The notes under the pieces were generated by a model, which worked only from the letters and a program-made list of their open reading frames with translations, had not been told where the DNA came from and ran no database searches. Positions 1-7,984 of a stretch of 64,000 nt of DNA are shown in pieces. The DNA lies in assembly GCA_965215165.1 (NCBI GenBank), contig CBDCCX010000006.1:3038001-3102000 (forward strand), given 5' to 3'. The stretch's first letter is position 1. The number at the start of each line of letters is the position of its first letter. Source of the DNA: JANQRZ01 sp965215165 (lineage in GTDB: Bacteria > Bacteroidota > Rhodothermia > Rhodothermales > JANQRZ01). Made by a program: the position numbers and the translations under genes.

Positions 1-2
1 AC

Positions 3-1271
3 AACATCGCCCTCGAGGGCCTCAACGCGCGGATCGACTTGATGAACCGCCAGGCCTCGGCGATGAAGGGGGACCTGAGCCAGATCCCCGAGCAGTCGAC
101 GCAGATAGCCCGCCTGGAGCGGACGCGCCAGCAGGCTGAGCAGATGTACCAGTACGTCGTGCAGCGCCTGCAGGAGACCGAGATCTCGCAGCAGTCCGAG
201 CCGGGCTACGCCCGCGTGCTTCGCGGGGCACAGCGCTCCGGCATCCCGGTCGGTCAGAGCCGGTGGCACTTCATCGCGATGGGCCTGCTGTTCGGCCTCG
301 TCGTGGGCATCGGCCTCTCGTTCGTCCGCGACAAGCTGGACAACAGAATCTACAAGCCCGACCAGCTCCGCGACCGAGACCAGAACGTCATCGCGGTCAT
401 CCCCAATATGGAGCCGCACATCAAACAGGTCTACGGCGGCGAGGCCTTCACCGAGTACGGTGACCGCCGCGTGGCGACGAGCCTGACGACGCTGCTCGAC
501 CCGATGGCCGCCGCCTCGGAGTCGTACCGGCACCTGCGGACGGCTGTGCAGTTCAGCCGCCCCGGCGTGATCGTCCAGACGGTGATGGTCACGAGCGCCG
601 CCCCCTCCGAGGGCAAGTCGACGACCGCGGCCAACCTCGCACTCACCATGGCGCAGGCCAAGCGCCGCACGCTCCTGATCGACGCCGACATCCGCCGCCC
701 GAAGCAGCACAACCTCTTCGGGCGCGATCTGGAACCAGGCTTGGTGCAGGTTCTCACCGACGGCACGCTCGCGGCCGAGACCTTCCAGTCGCCGCTGGAC
801 GAGAACCTCTACGTCATGCCGGCCGGCGGCTTGCTCGACAACGGCTTCGAGGACCAGGACTTCACCGACAACCCCAACCCGACGCTCGTCGAGAGTCCCT
901 CCGAGCTGCTCGGCTCGAAGCGGATGCGCGACGTCCTCGAGATGCTTCGCGGGCAGTTCGACATGATCATCATCGACACGCCGCCGGTGCTCGCCGCCAC
1001 CGAGGCCGTCCTCCTCTCCACCCAGGCCGATGCTACGATCATCGTCGCGGCCGCCGGCAAGACGAAGGAGGGCGACCTGGACCACAGCTTGGAGCGCCTC
1101 TCCGACGTGGGGGCCCACGTGATCGGGACGCTGCTGAACCGCTTCGACCTGTCGCTGGCCTACGGCTACAAGTACAGCTACGGCGTCTACGGACCGTACT
1201 CGAAGTACAGCTACGGACCGGGTGAAGAGCCGGCGGAGCCGTGGTGGAAGCGGTGGTCCCAGAAGGTCTAG
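3..1271 (+). CDS. Exopolysaccharide tyrosine autokinase (BY-kinase, Wzc/CapB-like), 5' end outside window
   Basis: The reading frame is open to the left edge, so the N-terminus (Wzz/GNVR part) is missing. What remains is a coiled-coil-like segment, a membrane helix near nt 270-320 (FIAMGLLFGLVVGIGLSFV), then a cytoplasmic P-loop kinase domain. Walker A is seen as SAAPSEGKST, Walker A' as LLIDADIRRP and Walker B as MIIIDTPPV. The C-terminus ends in a tyrosine cluster (YGYKYSYGVYGPYSKYSYG), the usual autophosphorylation tail of BY-kinases. Family knowledge: these proteins control chain length and export of capsular or exopolysaccharide at the inner membrane. The downstream SLBB-like protein and WecA-type transferase support an EPS locus. 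Confidence in family is high; the polymer is unknown. Confidence 0.93.
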   Translation, partial: NIALEGLNARIDLMNRQASAMKGDLSQIPEQSTQIARLERTRQQAEQMYQYVVQRLQETEISQQSEPGYARVLRGAQRSGIPVGQSRWHFIAMGLLFGLVVGIGLSFVRDKLDNRIYKPDQLRDRDQNVIAVIPNMEPHIKQVYGGEAFTEYGDRRVATSLTTLLDPMAAASESYRHLRTAVQFSRPGVIVQTVMVTSAAPSEGKSTTAANLALTMAQAKRRTLLIDADIRRPKQHNLFGRDLEPGLVQVLTDGTLAAETFQSPLDENLYVMPAGGLLDNGFEDQDFTDNPNPTLVESPSELLGSKRMRDVLEMLRGQFDMIIIDTPPVLAATEAVLLSTQADATIIVAAAGKTKEGDLDHSLERLSDVGAHVIGTLLNRFDLSLAYGYKYSYGVYGPYSKYSYGPGEEPAEPWWKRWSQKV

Positions 1272-1295
1272 CTCGGTATCTTGCTGCCCCCTCCG

Positions 1296-1327
1296 GGGCA
1301 CGGTGCCACCCAGCGGGTGCCGTGCCC
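1296..1327 (+). terminator. Hairpin after the BY-kinase gene
   Basis: An 8-bp GC-rich stem (GGGCACGG with CCGTGCCC) is extended by a 5-bp inner stem (CACCC with GGGTG) around an AGC loop, with a 3-nt bulge on the left arm. A pyrimidine run follows. It lies 25 nt after the BY-kinase stop and before the next gene, so it may terminate or attenuate. A TATCTTG element at 1277-1283 lies just upstream, so it could instead sit in the next gene's leader. Confidence 0.55.
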
Positions 1328-1357
1328 TTCCTCTCCCCGCATCTCCTCCCTGAGCGC

Positions 1358-1870
1358 ATGAGACGCTTCTCTCTCCTCGGTGCAGCCTTCGTTCTGACCG
1401 TGCTCGCTTCCGTCCCTGCGAGCGCCCAGACGCAGACGCCCCCCGTGAACTCAGGCGGGTTGGTCTACCGGGTGTTCCACCTGCCCGGCGAGGCGACGAA
1501 GGAGATCGTCCTCATGGGCGACCAGCAGAGCGGGATCTACATCATCGGGGAAAGCATCGACCTGGACAAGTTCCTCGCCCTGACCGGACTCTCGTTCTTC
1601 GAGCGCGAGACGGACAGGGTGGAGATCGAGAGGACGGTGCAGGTGCTCCGCGAGCAAGAGGGCGGAGGCCGGGTGGCGATCTACGAAGCCCGGACCGAGG
1701 AGATGCTGTTCGAGTTGCAGGAATACCCTATTCTCCAGACCGGGGACATCGTTGCCATCCAGACCGAGGCCAACCGGAAGTTCGACTACCGGCAGGTGCT
1801 GCAGACCGTATCGCAGCTCGCGACCTTCGCCCTCCTCGGGCTGCGCCTCTACGACGCATTCAACCGGTAG
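1358..1870 (+). CDS. Small exported protein with SLBB-like segment, polysaccharide locus
   Basis: 170 residues from ATG at 1358; the frame is open further upstream, but this ATG gives a clean signal peptide (MRRFSLLGAAFVLTVLASV..ASAQ). The mature part has a GIYIIGESIDLDKFLALTGL segment resembling the SLBB fold of Wza-type export proteins, then LQTGDIVAIQ, which resembles the GDVV motif of the same family. A hydrophobic helix (LATFALLGLRLYDAF) ends the protein. It is shorter than a full Wza and has no recognisable poly-export core. Its place between a BY-kinase and a priming transferase suggests an accessory role in EPS assembly. The SLBB assignment is an inference from pattern. Confidence 0.65.
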   Translation: MRRFSLLGAAFVLTVLASVPASAQTQTPPVNSGGLVYRVFHLPGEATKEIVLMGDQQSGIYIIGESIDLDKFLALTGLSFFERETDRVEIERTVQVLREQEGGGRVAIYEARTEEMLFELQEYPILQTGDIVAIQTEANRKFDYRQVLQTVSQLATFALLGLRLYDAFNR

Positions 1871-2240
1871 CCAGGACGTTCTTCGCTGTAGCGTCCAGTA
1901 ATCACCGTCGTGACCTGTTTTCGCGGCATGCGCCGTTTCTAACCCGGACGCTCGTGTAGTCTGAAGCTCAGGGATGGTGCGCCGGACCGCTACGACTCGG
2001 CGTCCCACTAGCGCACCCTTGTCTCACCAAAGGGCACCGCGCTGCTCGGCGTAGATTCTGGCGACTTGTATATTCCGAATAGAGTGCGGAGATGGGCTAC
2101 CGCCATGACGGCCCCCTCCCTCTATCGAGACTAGGCACGATTCAAGCACTACTCCAAACCGACCCACGTCAGCCTCCCGGCGCACGCACCACCGCACCGA
2201 CTCAGCGGACGCTCTTCAGGAAACACACCCCCTCGGTCTC
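1871..2240. other. Intergenic region, about 370 nt, candidate promoter element
   Basis: No convincing gene on either strand. An AT-rich patch at 2067-2082 holds TATATTC and the palindrome TATTCCGAATA (2071-2081). The same 13 bases, ATATTCCGAATAG, occur again in the lrp/C-S lyase promoter at about 53.4 kb. It could be a promoter or operator for the gene starting at 2241. Nothing else recognised. Confidence 0.4.
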
Positions 2241-3503
2241 ATGGAGTATTCGGTACTGATCGCCTTCGTCACCGGCTTTTTCGTTGCCTTCGGGACGACG
2301 GGACTGCTCACCCCCATCGTGCGCCGCCTGGCGATCGAGAAGAACTGGGTGGACCACCCGGACGGACAGCGCAAGCTGCACGCGACGATCGTCCCCGCCG
2401 TCGGGGGCATCGCCATTGCCATCGGGTTCGCCGTCGGCCTGGCGTATCTGCACGCGGTCCGCGACCTGTTCGGCTTCGACGTCCAGTTTCCGCCGCTGGC
2501 GCTGTGGGCGGGGGCCATCGTGATCGTAGCCTCTGGGTTCTACGACGACGTACGCGGCCTCGGCTTCAAAGGCAAGTTCGCCGTCCAGGTGATCGTCGCC
2601 TACGGCCTGCTCCACGCCGGCTACCGGATCGACCTGAGCGGGCTGCCGTTCGTCGGCGACGACCCCTACACGCACGCCCTGCTCTCGATGCCGGTGACGC
2701 TGCTCTGGATCGTCGGCGTAATCAATGCGGTCAACCTGCTCGACGGGCTCGACGGCTTGGCGGCGGGCGTCGCGCTGATCGCCTTCGCCTCGCTGGGCCT
2801 TATCTTCGGCCTCAACGGCGAACTGGGCTTGGTCCTGATCGCGCTCGTCATCACCGGGGCCCTCGCAGGCTTCCTGCTCTTCAACTTCAACCCGGCGTCC
2901 ATCTTTATGGGCGATTCGGGGAGTCTCTTCCTCGGCTATCTGCTGGCGACGTACTCGCTCTCCAGCCCGGGCCACGTCAACCCGTGGCTGGCGCTCGTCA
3001 TCCCGGCCGTCGTGCTCGGCCTGCCGCTTTTGGACACGGCCCTCTCGATCGCTCGCCGCTTCTTCGGGCAGCAGGCGATCTTTGCCCCGGACCGCGACCA
3101 CATCCACCACCGCCTGACCCGGACGTTCAGCCACCGCCAGGCTGTGCTGGTGATGTACGCCGCGGCGCTCTCGTTCGGCACCGCTGCCGTGACCATGAGC
3201 GTGCTCGCGCCGGTCTACAGCCTCGCCATCATCGGGATCGTCCTCGGGGTCACGGGGGTCGCGTTGAACCGCCTGAAGTATCTTCGGCGCAGCTACGTGG
3301 AGCCTGACGTGCATGCCATCGGCGAGCCCTCGCCGAGCGAGTCGCTCCCGCCAGTCGCGAAGGAACAAGGCTCGGCTCAGCCTTACGCCTACGCACGGCC
3401 GAATGATGATGCCGCCCCGCTAGCCGCCTCCGCCTCAGACCCCGTGGAGGTAGAGCGCTTCGCGCAGCAGCCCGACTTCACCATGTCCAGGGCTACGTCC
3501 TGA
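2241..3503 (+). CDS. wecA: Undecaprenyl-phosphate sugar-1-phosphate transferase, WecA/TagO/MraY family
   Basis: 420 residues with about ten or eleven membrane helices. The family motifs are clear: NAVNLLDGLDGLAAG (Asp pair for Mg/catalysis), FNFNPASIFMGDSGSLFLGY, and the cytoplasmic His motif DRDHIHHRL. Known role: transfers GlcNAc-1-P or a related sugar phosphate from a UDP donor to undecaprenyl phosphate, starting polysaccharide synthesis. The hydrophilic C-terminal tail of about 70 residues after the last helix is longer than in E. coli WecA and is probably cytoplasmic. It follows BY-kinase and export genes, fitting an EPS locus. The sugar donor cannot be read from sequence. Confidence 0.9.
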   Translation: MEYSVLIAFVTGFFVAFGTTGLLTPIVRRLAIEKNWVDHPDGQRKLHATIVPAVGGIAIAIGFAVGLAYLHAVRDLFGFDVQFPPLALWAGAIVIVASGFYDDVRGLGFKGKFAVQVIVAYGLLHAGYRIDLSGLPFVGDDPYTHALLSMPVTLLWIVGVINAVNLLDGLDGLAAGVALIAFASLGLIFGLNGELGLVLIALVITGALAGFLLFNFNPASIFMGDSGSLFLGYLLATYSLSSPGHVNPWLALVIPAVVLGLPLLDTALSIARRFFGQQAIFAPDRDHIHHRLTRTFSHRQAVLVMYAAALSFGTAAVTMSVLAPVYSLAIIGIVLGVTGVALNRLKYLRRSYVEPDVHAIGEPSPSESLPPVAKEQGSAQPYAYARPNDDAAPLAASASDPVEVERFAQQPDFTMSRATS

Positions 3504-3510
3504 GGCATGA

Positions 3511-3527
3511 TCCCCGCCGAGCGGGGA
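3511..3527 (+). terminator. Short perfect hairpin after wecA
   Basis: TCCCCGC-CGA-GCGGGGA, a 7-bp perfect GC stem with a 3-nt loop, 7 nt after the wecA stop. There is no strong T tract. It probably separates the EPS genes from the lasso cluster. Confidence 0.5.
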
Positions 3528-3605
3528 CCAGGCGTTGGCACCAAAATGGCCTGGCTCGGTGCTGAATGCGTAGAACAACCGACGCCACTCTGTTCCTGCA
3601 GTTGC

Positions 3606-3611
3606 TATACT
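3606..3611 (+). promoter_or_regulatory. Candidate -10 element of the lasso cluster
   Basis: TATACT, 32 nt upstream of the TTG start (3643) of the first cluster gene, in an otherwise GC-rich 140-nt gap. No clear upstream box was found. Low confidence. Confidence 0.25.
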
Positions 3612-3642
3612 GCGCTCTCGAATCCTGCTAGAGGTAACACAC

Positions 3643-3942
3643 TTGAACCTGCTCATGATTACAGAGCAATCGACCGTCGTAGCGGCTCCCGGCCTGACTG
3701 CCGCCGATCTCGGAGGCGAGGCCGTCGTGCTAGACCCGAACTCGGGCCGCTACTACGGCCTCAACGAATTAGGCGCACGCATCTTCGACCTGGCGCGGAA
3801 GCCGCGCGCGGTGGGGCACATCAAGGAGGTTCTGCTCCAAGAATACGATGTCGCCGAGTCCAAGCTGAAGGACGATCTGCTCGCGTTCCTCCACGATATG
3901 GAGCAGCGCCGCCTCATCGAAGTCCGCGACGGACAGAGCTAG
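3643..3942 (+). CDS. Lasso peptide B1 protein, PqqD-like RiPP recognition element
   Basis: 99 residues from TTG 3643, about 9 nt after an AGAGGT ribosome-binding sequence; ATG 3655 is the alternative. It shows the PqqD/RRE pattern: VVLDPNSGRYYGLNELGARIFDL (described in part), then the helical half ending FLHDMEQRRLIEV. Known role: the winged-helix-like RRE binds the leader peptide, usually through its YxxP motif, and delivers it to the B2 protease and C cyclase. The gene is 2 nt upstream of B2, so the two are translationally close. The precursor at 6665 carries YITP, the expected ligand. Confidence 0.9.
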   Translation: MNLLMITEQSTVVAAPGLTAADLGGEAVVLDPNSGRYYGLNELGARIFDLARKPRAVGHIKEVLLQEYDVAESKLKDDLLAFLHDMEQRRLIEVRDGQS

Positions 3943-3944
3943 CG

Positions 3945-4388
3945 ATGGCCCTCCTCCACAAATTCCTGGCACGCCCCTGGGCAGACAAAGCGCTGCTGCT
4001 GCGGGCGCTCAGTCTCGTCGCGGCGACGCGGCTCGGGCTGTGGGTGCTGCCTTACCGCACGGTGCATCGCCTGGTGGAGAGCCGGAACGAAGCCGTGCCG
4101 GTGACCATCCAGGAGGGAGCGACGTATCAGCGCCGCGTGGTGGCTGCCGTAGAATCAGTCGGGCGGCGGCTGCTCGGGGATAAGCCGTGCCTGACGCAGG
4201 CGCTCGTCGCGCAGCGCCTCCTGCGTCAGGGGGGCTACGAGACCTCGCTGCACCTCGGCGTGACGAAGGACGGGCAGACGCTGCTCGCCCACGCGTGGCT
4301 GGAGCGCGAAGGGTACGTCGTCATCGGCGGCGGCCATTCCCAGGTGCAGTACGCCCCGCTCACCCCCGTCCACCCGGACGCCGCGTGA
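3945..4388 (+). CDS. Lasso peptide B2 protein, transglutaminase-like leader peptidase
   Basis: 147 residues. The frame is open upstream, but ATG 3945 follows the B1 stop by 2 nt and gives the normal family length. The N-terminal helix region is followed by the catalytic core: Cys82 in KPCLTQALVAQRLL and His117 in AHAWLE, the Cys-His pair of the lasso B2 papain/transglutaminase fold. Known role: removes the leader from the precursor with help from B1. The stop overlaps the GTG start of the cyclase gene (GTGA at 4385-4388), so B1-B2-C form a translationally coupled unit. Confidence 0.93.
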   Translation: MALLHKFLARPWADKALLLRALSLVAATRLGLWVLPYRTVHRLVESRNEAVPVTIQEGATYQRRVVAAVESVGRRLLGDKPCLTQALVAQRLLRQGGYETSLHLGVTKDGQTLLAHAWLEREGYVVIGGGHSQVQYAPLTPVHPDAA

Positions 4389-6469
4389 GCGCTGTCACCG
4401 GCCTATACTACCTCGACGGTCGCGCTGCCAACCGGGACCTGCTGCGCGGCATGGTCGACGCCGTGGCGCACTGCGGGCCGGACGGCTCCGGGGTCTGGAC
4501 AGATGGACCGGTCGGGCTGGGACACCGAATGCTCTGGACAACGCCGGAGTCGCTGCGCGAGCAGCTTCCGGCCGAGAGCGCCTCGGGCTGCACGATCACG
4601 GCCGATGCGCGCATCGACAACCGAGACGAGCTAGTCGGGGCGCTAGGCCTCGAGTCCGGTGGAGACGATGGCCCGACCGACAGCGACCTGATCCTCGCCG
4701 CCTACGAGCGCTGGGGCGAGGCGTGCCTCGACCACCTCATCGGCGACTTCGCCTTCGCCATCTGGGACGGTCCGGCCGAGCGACTCTTCTGCGCGCGCGA
4801 TCACTTCGGCGTCCGCCCGTTCTACTACCACCACCGCGAGGGCAGCCACTTCGCTTTCGGCACCGAGATCAAGGCGTTCCTCGGCGTGCCCGAGGTACCC
4901 GAGAAGCTCAACGAGGTCCGCATCGCCGACTTCCTCGCCACGATGCGCGAGGACCCGGAGAACACCGTCTACCAGGAGATCCTCCGCCTGCCGTCCGCCC
5001 ACGCGGTCAGCGTCGCCGCAGGGAAGTTTCGCGTGTGGCGCTACTACACCCTCGCCCCGGCGACCGGTGTGCCGCCGGACGCCTCCGACGCTGAATACGA
5101 GGCGCGCTTCCGCGAGCTGTTCGTGCAGTCCGTCCGCGCCCGCCTCCGCAGCGCGTTCCCCGTCGGGTGCGAGCTGAGCGGAGGGATGGACTCGTCGTCG
5201 GTCACGTGCGTCGCCGGAAGCCTGGTGGACGAATCGATCGACACCATCTCTGTCGTCTTCGACGACCTCGCGGTGTGCGACGAGCGTCCGTTCATCGAGG
5301 CTGTGCTAGAGACAGGTGCCTTCACGCCGCACTTCGTGCGGGGCGACCGGCTCGGGCCGCTCGACAACCTCGACGCCGTCTACGACCACCTCGACGATGG
5401 GCTGGCGAGCGGCAATCAGCACCTCGTCTGGGCCGTCAAAGAGGCCGCCGCCGCCGCCGGTGTGCGCGTTCTCCTCGACGGACTCGACGGGGACAACGTG
5501 GTTAGCCACGGCTTGCTCTACCTCAAAGAGCTTGCTGAGGCTGGGGACTGGGAGACGTTCGCCCGGGAGAGCAAGGCGGCTGCGCGGCGCTTCCAGGTCA
5601 CGGAGCAGCGGCACAACTTCGAGGACAGCTTCTCCAATGTCAACACGGCGTTCAGCCGCTTCGGGCTGCCACGCCTCCAGGTTCTGGCGGACACGGGCTC
5701 GTGGCTGCGCTTCTTCAGGGAAGTGTCGGCCGCGAACAAGCTGTTCGGGGTCGAGCGCAAGGAGCTGCTCAAGCGGTACTGGCGGCGCTTGGTGCAGCCG
5801 TCGCCCGTGCTGCGCGCCCGTGACGCGCGCCGCGCCGGGCGCACCGCCGTCCGCTCGGCGAAGCCGATCCTGCCGCTGCTCGACGCCGGCTTCGCCGAGC
5901 GCGTCGGCCTCAACGCCCGGCTCCAAGCGTTCGACGCGCAGCGGCCCCAACTCACGACGGTGCGCGACCTCCAGCGCCAGCTCCTCAACGGCTCCCGCAT
6001 CCAGACGGCCCTGGAGCTGACGACCCACGCCAGCGCCGCCCACGGAATCGAAATCCGCCATCCGTTCTTCGACAAGCGGCTCGTCGAGTTCTGCCTCGCC
6101 CTGCCCCCCGGCCAGAGCCTCAAGGACGGGTGGACGCGCTCCATCCTGCGGCGGGCGCTCGGCGGCCTGCTGCCCGAGAAGGTGCAGTGGCGCGTCGGCA
6201 AGGCGTGGCTCGCGCCCAACTTCGAGCGCGGCCTCTACGAGCAGGACCGCGACCTCCTCCGCGAGCACGTCACCGACCTCGGTCCGCTCGAACCGTTCGT
6301 CGACAAGGCAGAGGTCGATGACCTCTACCAGAGGGGAAAGGACGTTTCTAATATCGAGCAGGCCCAACTCGCCCGCATCGCGACCCTCTCGTTCTGGTTG
6401 AAGAAGCGCTTCGGCGCGCGGCCGGCGGCCGAAACCTCCGTCAATACGGGGTACCCTGATACTCAGTAG
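4385..6469 (+). CDS. Lasso peptide macrolactam synthetase (asparagine synthase homologue, C protein)
   Basis: 694 residues from GTG 4385, which overlaps the B2 stop by 4 nt; the longer open frame upstream is overlap only. The N-terminal class-II amidotransferase-like domain starts MSAVTGLYYLDGR and lacks the Cys2 needed for glutamine hydrolysis, as in lasso cyclases. Other conserved pieces are GPDGSGVW and ADARIDNRDEL. The C-terminal synthetase domain has the ATP-PPi loop SGGMDSSS at residues 265-272. Known role: adenylates an Asp/Glu side chain of the core peptide and closes the isopeptide ring with the new N-terminus. Some lasso cyclases are shorter (about 600 residues). Confidence 0.93.
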   Translation: MSAVTGLYYLDGRAANRDLLRGMVDAVAHCGPDGSGVWTDGPVGLGHRMLWTTPESLREQLPAESASGCTITADARIDNRDELVGALGLESGGDDGPTDSDLILAAYERWGEACLDHLIGDFAFAIWDGPAERLFCARDHFGVRPFYYHHREGSHFAFGTEIKAFLGVPEVPEKLNEVRIADFLATMREDPENTVYQEILRLPSAHAVSVAAGKFRVWRYYTLAPATGVPPDASDAEYEARFRELFVQSVRARLRSAFPVGCELSGGMDSSSVTCVAGSLVDESIDTISVVFDDLAVCDERPFIEAVLETGAFTPHFVRGDRLGPLDNLDAVYDHLDDGLASGNQHLVWAVKEAAAAAGVRVLLDGLDGDNVVSHGLLYLKELAEAGDWETFARESKAAARRFQVTEQRHNFEDSFSNVNTAFSRFGLPRLQVLADTGSWLRFFREVSAANKLFGVERKELLKRYWRRLVQPSPVLRARDARRAGRTAVRSAKPILPLLDAGFAERVGLNARLQAFDAQRPQLTTVRDLQRQLLNGSRIQTALELTTHASAAHGIEIRHPFFDKRLVEFCLALPPGQSLKDGWTRSILRRALGGLLPEKVQWRVGKAWLAPNFERGLYEQDRDLLREHVTDLGPLEPFVDKAEVDDLYQRGKDVSNIEQAQLARIATLSFWLKKRFGARPAAETSVNTGYPDTQ

Positions 6470-6514
6470 TCGCCTGAGGCTCACCTATAAAGTGCCAACC
6501 TGTGTGCCTTGTCG

Positions 6515-6521
6515 TACCTTG
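6515..6521 (+). promoter_or_regulatory. Candidate promoter element upstream of the lasso precursor
   Basis: TACCTTG in the 195-nt gap between the cyclase and precursor genes. The related TATCTTG occurs upstream of two other genes in this window (1277 and 12600). It partly resembles the Bacteroidota -7 box (TAnnTTTG). A 7-bp hairpin (CTACGGG with CCCGTAG, 6609-6630) and a strong RBS (AGGAGGT, 6650-6656) follow. This would give the precursor its own transcript. Confidence 0.35.
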
Positions 6522-6664
6522 CTCCTCTTAGATTTGCGTAGGCCCGGAATTAGCTTCTGCTCTTCCACCTGCACGAAAGGCCTGGCTGGGGCCTCCATCC
6601 GGCTACTCCTACGGGGAGTCCGTCCCGTAGACCTTCATCATAAAACTACAGGAGGTACTTCATT

Positions 6665-6850
6665 ATGAAGACCTACATCACACCCGCCCTCACCGAGTAC
6701 GGTGACGTGGCCGCCCTCACGGCGACTCTGGGCAACCCCTTCACCGGGGACGTCTCGTTCGACGTGGACGGCAACATCATTGAGACGGGTGAGAACTCGA
6801 TCAACCAGTGCCCGACCCCCAACAACGAGGTCTGCACGATCAACCCCTAA
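6665..6850 (+). CDS. Lasso peptide precursor with an unusually long predicted core
   Basis: 61 residues, ATG 8 nt after AGGAGGT. The leader carries the B1-binding pattern: YITP at residues 4-7 (YxxP), Leu9, Gly13 and LT at 18-19. Thr21 is at -2 and Leu22 at -1 relative to Gly23, which fits the known need for Thr at -2 and Gly at core position 1. The predicted core is residues 23-61 (39 residues), with Asp29 at position 7 as the best ring-closing acid; positions 8 and 9 are Val and Ser. Cys49 and Cys57 sit near the end (...NQCPTPNNEVCTINP). Most known cores are about 15-25 residues, so this is atypical. The cleavage site and ring are inference; the precursor identity rests on leader and context. 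Confidence 0.82.
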   Translation: MKTYITPALTEYGDVAALTATLGNPFTGDVSFDVDGNIIETGENSINQCPTPNNEVCTINP

Positions 6851-6894
6851 CCAGGGTGTCTCCACGACCGACAGCTTCTTGTCGGCGAACAACT

Positions 6895-6928
6895 CGAAGG
6901 CTCCGGGGATCATTCTCCGGGGCCTTCG
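6895..6928 (+). terminator. Strong hairpin/attenuator between precursor and kinase genes
   Basis: A 15-bp stem with two G-T pairs (left arm CGAAGGCTCCGGGGA, loop TCAT, right arm TCTCCGGGGCCTTCG), followed by TTACATT. A smaller 6-bp hairpin (CCGACA/TGTCGG) lies at 6868-6885. The hairpin follows the precursor stop by 44 nt. Partial termination here would make more precursor mRNA than kinase/exporter mRNA, an arrangement known in RiPP clusters. The precise efficiency cannot be read. Confidence 0.7.
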
Positions 6929-7021
6929 TTACATTGGGCCCCTCCGAAAGAGGAGGGCTTCCCCGAGACGGCACCCCGTTTGCCCTCCGCCGCGCTCCCT
7001 CGGAACTCCCCCCGCCACGCG

Positions 7022-7945
7022 ATGCACCGCTATACCGCCTTCGGGCTTTCCATCCACTCGGACCTCGCGCTTTCCGGTTTCGCACCGGGCAGCGACGGCG
7101 CGCCCGATGTCACGATGCGGGCGGGCAACCTCCGCGTCCGCAAGAGCGCCGCCGGTGAGCGCTACGGCGCGGTCGTCTCCGGGCACATTAAGGAGGACGC
7201 CTGGGGCCTCGACCTTCTGTTCCACATCCGAGAGGGGAAGGTCGTCACCTACGACACGCTCTCGCCGATCTCGGACGACCTGCTGCGGAGCTTCATGCAG
7301 GGCGCGCTCCTGGCCGCCGTCCTCCGGCAGCGCCACCTCTTGGTGCTCCACGGCGCGGCGGTCTCCGACGGCGAGCGCGCCGTGGCCTTCCTGGGCAACT
7401 CCGGCTGGGGCAAGTCCACGCTCGCCACCTACTTCTGCGAGCGCGGCTACCAACTGATCACCGACGACGTGATGGTGGTCACGCCGGGCACCGAGACCGA
7501 GCCGGCGCTCGTGCCACCCGGCGTCAAGCAGGTCCGCCTCCGCCCCGCCGCCGCCGAGCACTTGGTGGAAGACCACGAGAGCCTGCCGCTCGTCACCGAG
7601 ATCACGTCCAAGCGCCTGAGCGTCCTAAAGGGCGAGGACGTGCGGTCGATACCTCTGGCGAAGCTCTACGTGCTCCGCCGCGAGACGGCTGACGCCTGCC
7701 GCATCACGCCGATCAGCCCTGGGGAGGTGCCGCTCCACTTCGTGGCCCACACCCACGCCACGAACTGGATTACCGCGCCGGACTACGTCGCCGAGCACTT
7801 TCGGCAGTGCGCTGACCTCGCCCGCCACACGCCCGTCGCCCTGCTCGAGCGCATCCTCTCGCTGAGCGCGCTCCCCGACATCTTCGACCTCGTCCAGGCC
7901 GACCTCGCCTCGCTTGGTGGCGGGCGTTCGACGCCGGTCGCGTAG
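7022..7945 (+). CDS. HprK-like serine kinase of the lasso cluster
   Basis: 307 residues from ATG 7022; the frame is open further upstream, but MHRYTAFG is a typical family start. The core shows HGAAV, then the P-loop FLGNSGWGKSTLA and LITDDVM, the Asp pair typical of HPr kinase/phosphorylase and PEPCK-like folds. Known relatives in lasso clusters (the paeninodin kinase type) phosphorylate the precursor, usually at a C-terminal Ser. Here the precursor ends in Pro and has no terminal Ser, so the target residue is unclear (Ser31, Ser45 and several Thr are available). It lies between precursor and exporter genes on the same strand. The family call is firm; the substrate is inference. Confidence 0.85.
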   Translation: MHRYTAFGLSIHSDLALSGFAPGSDGAPDVTMRAGNLRVRKSAAGERYGAVVSGHIKEDAWGLDLLFHIREGKVVTYDTLSPISDDLLRSFMQGALLAAVLRQRHLLVLHGAAVSDGERAVAFLGNSGWGKSTLATYFCERGYQLITDDVMVVTPGTETEPALVPPGVKQVRLRPAAAEHLVEDHESLPLVTEITSKRLSVLKGEDVRSIPLAKLYVLRRETADACRITPISPGEVPLHFVAHTHATNWITAPDYVAEHFRQCADLARHTPVALLERILSLSALPDIFDLVQADLASLGGGRSTPVA

Positions 7946-7984
7946 CTCTCCCTACAGGTAACCTCTCTTAAGACGGTCTCTTCG

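Noticed and set aside
2202..3368. 388-codon minus-strand frame
   Set aside because: Antisense of wecA.
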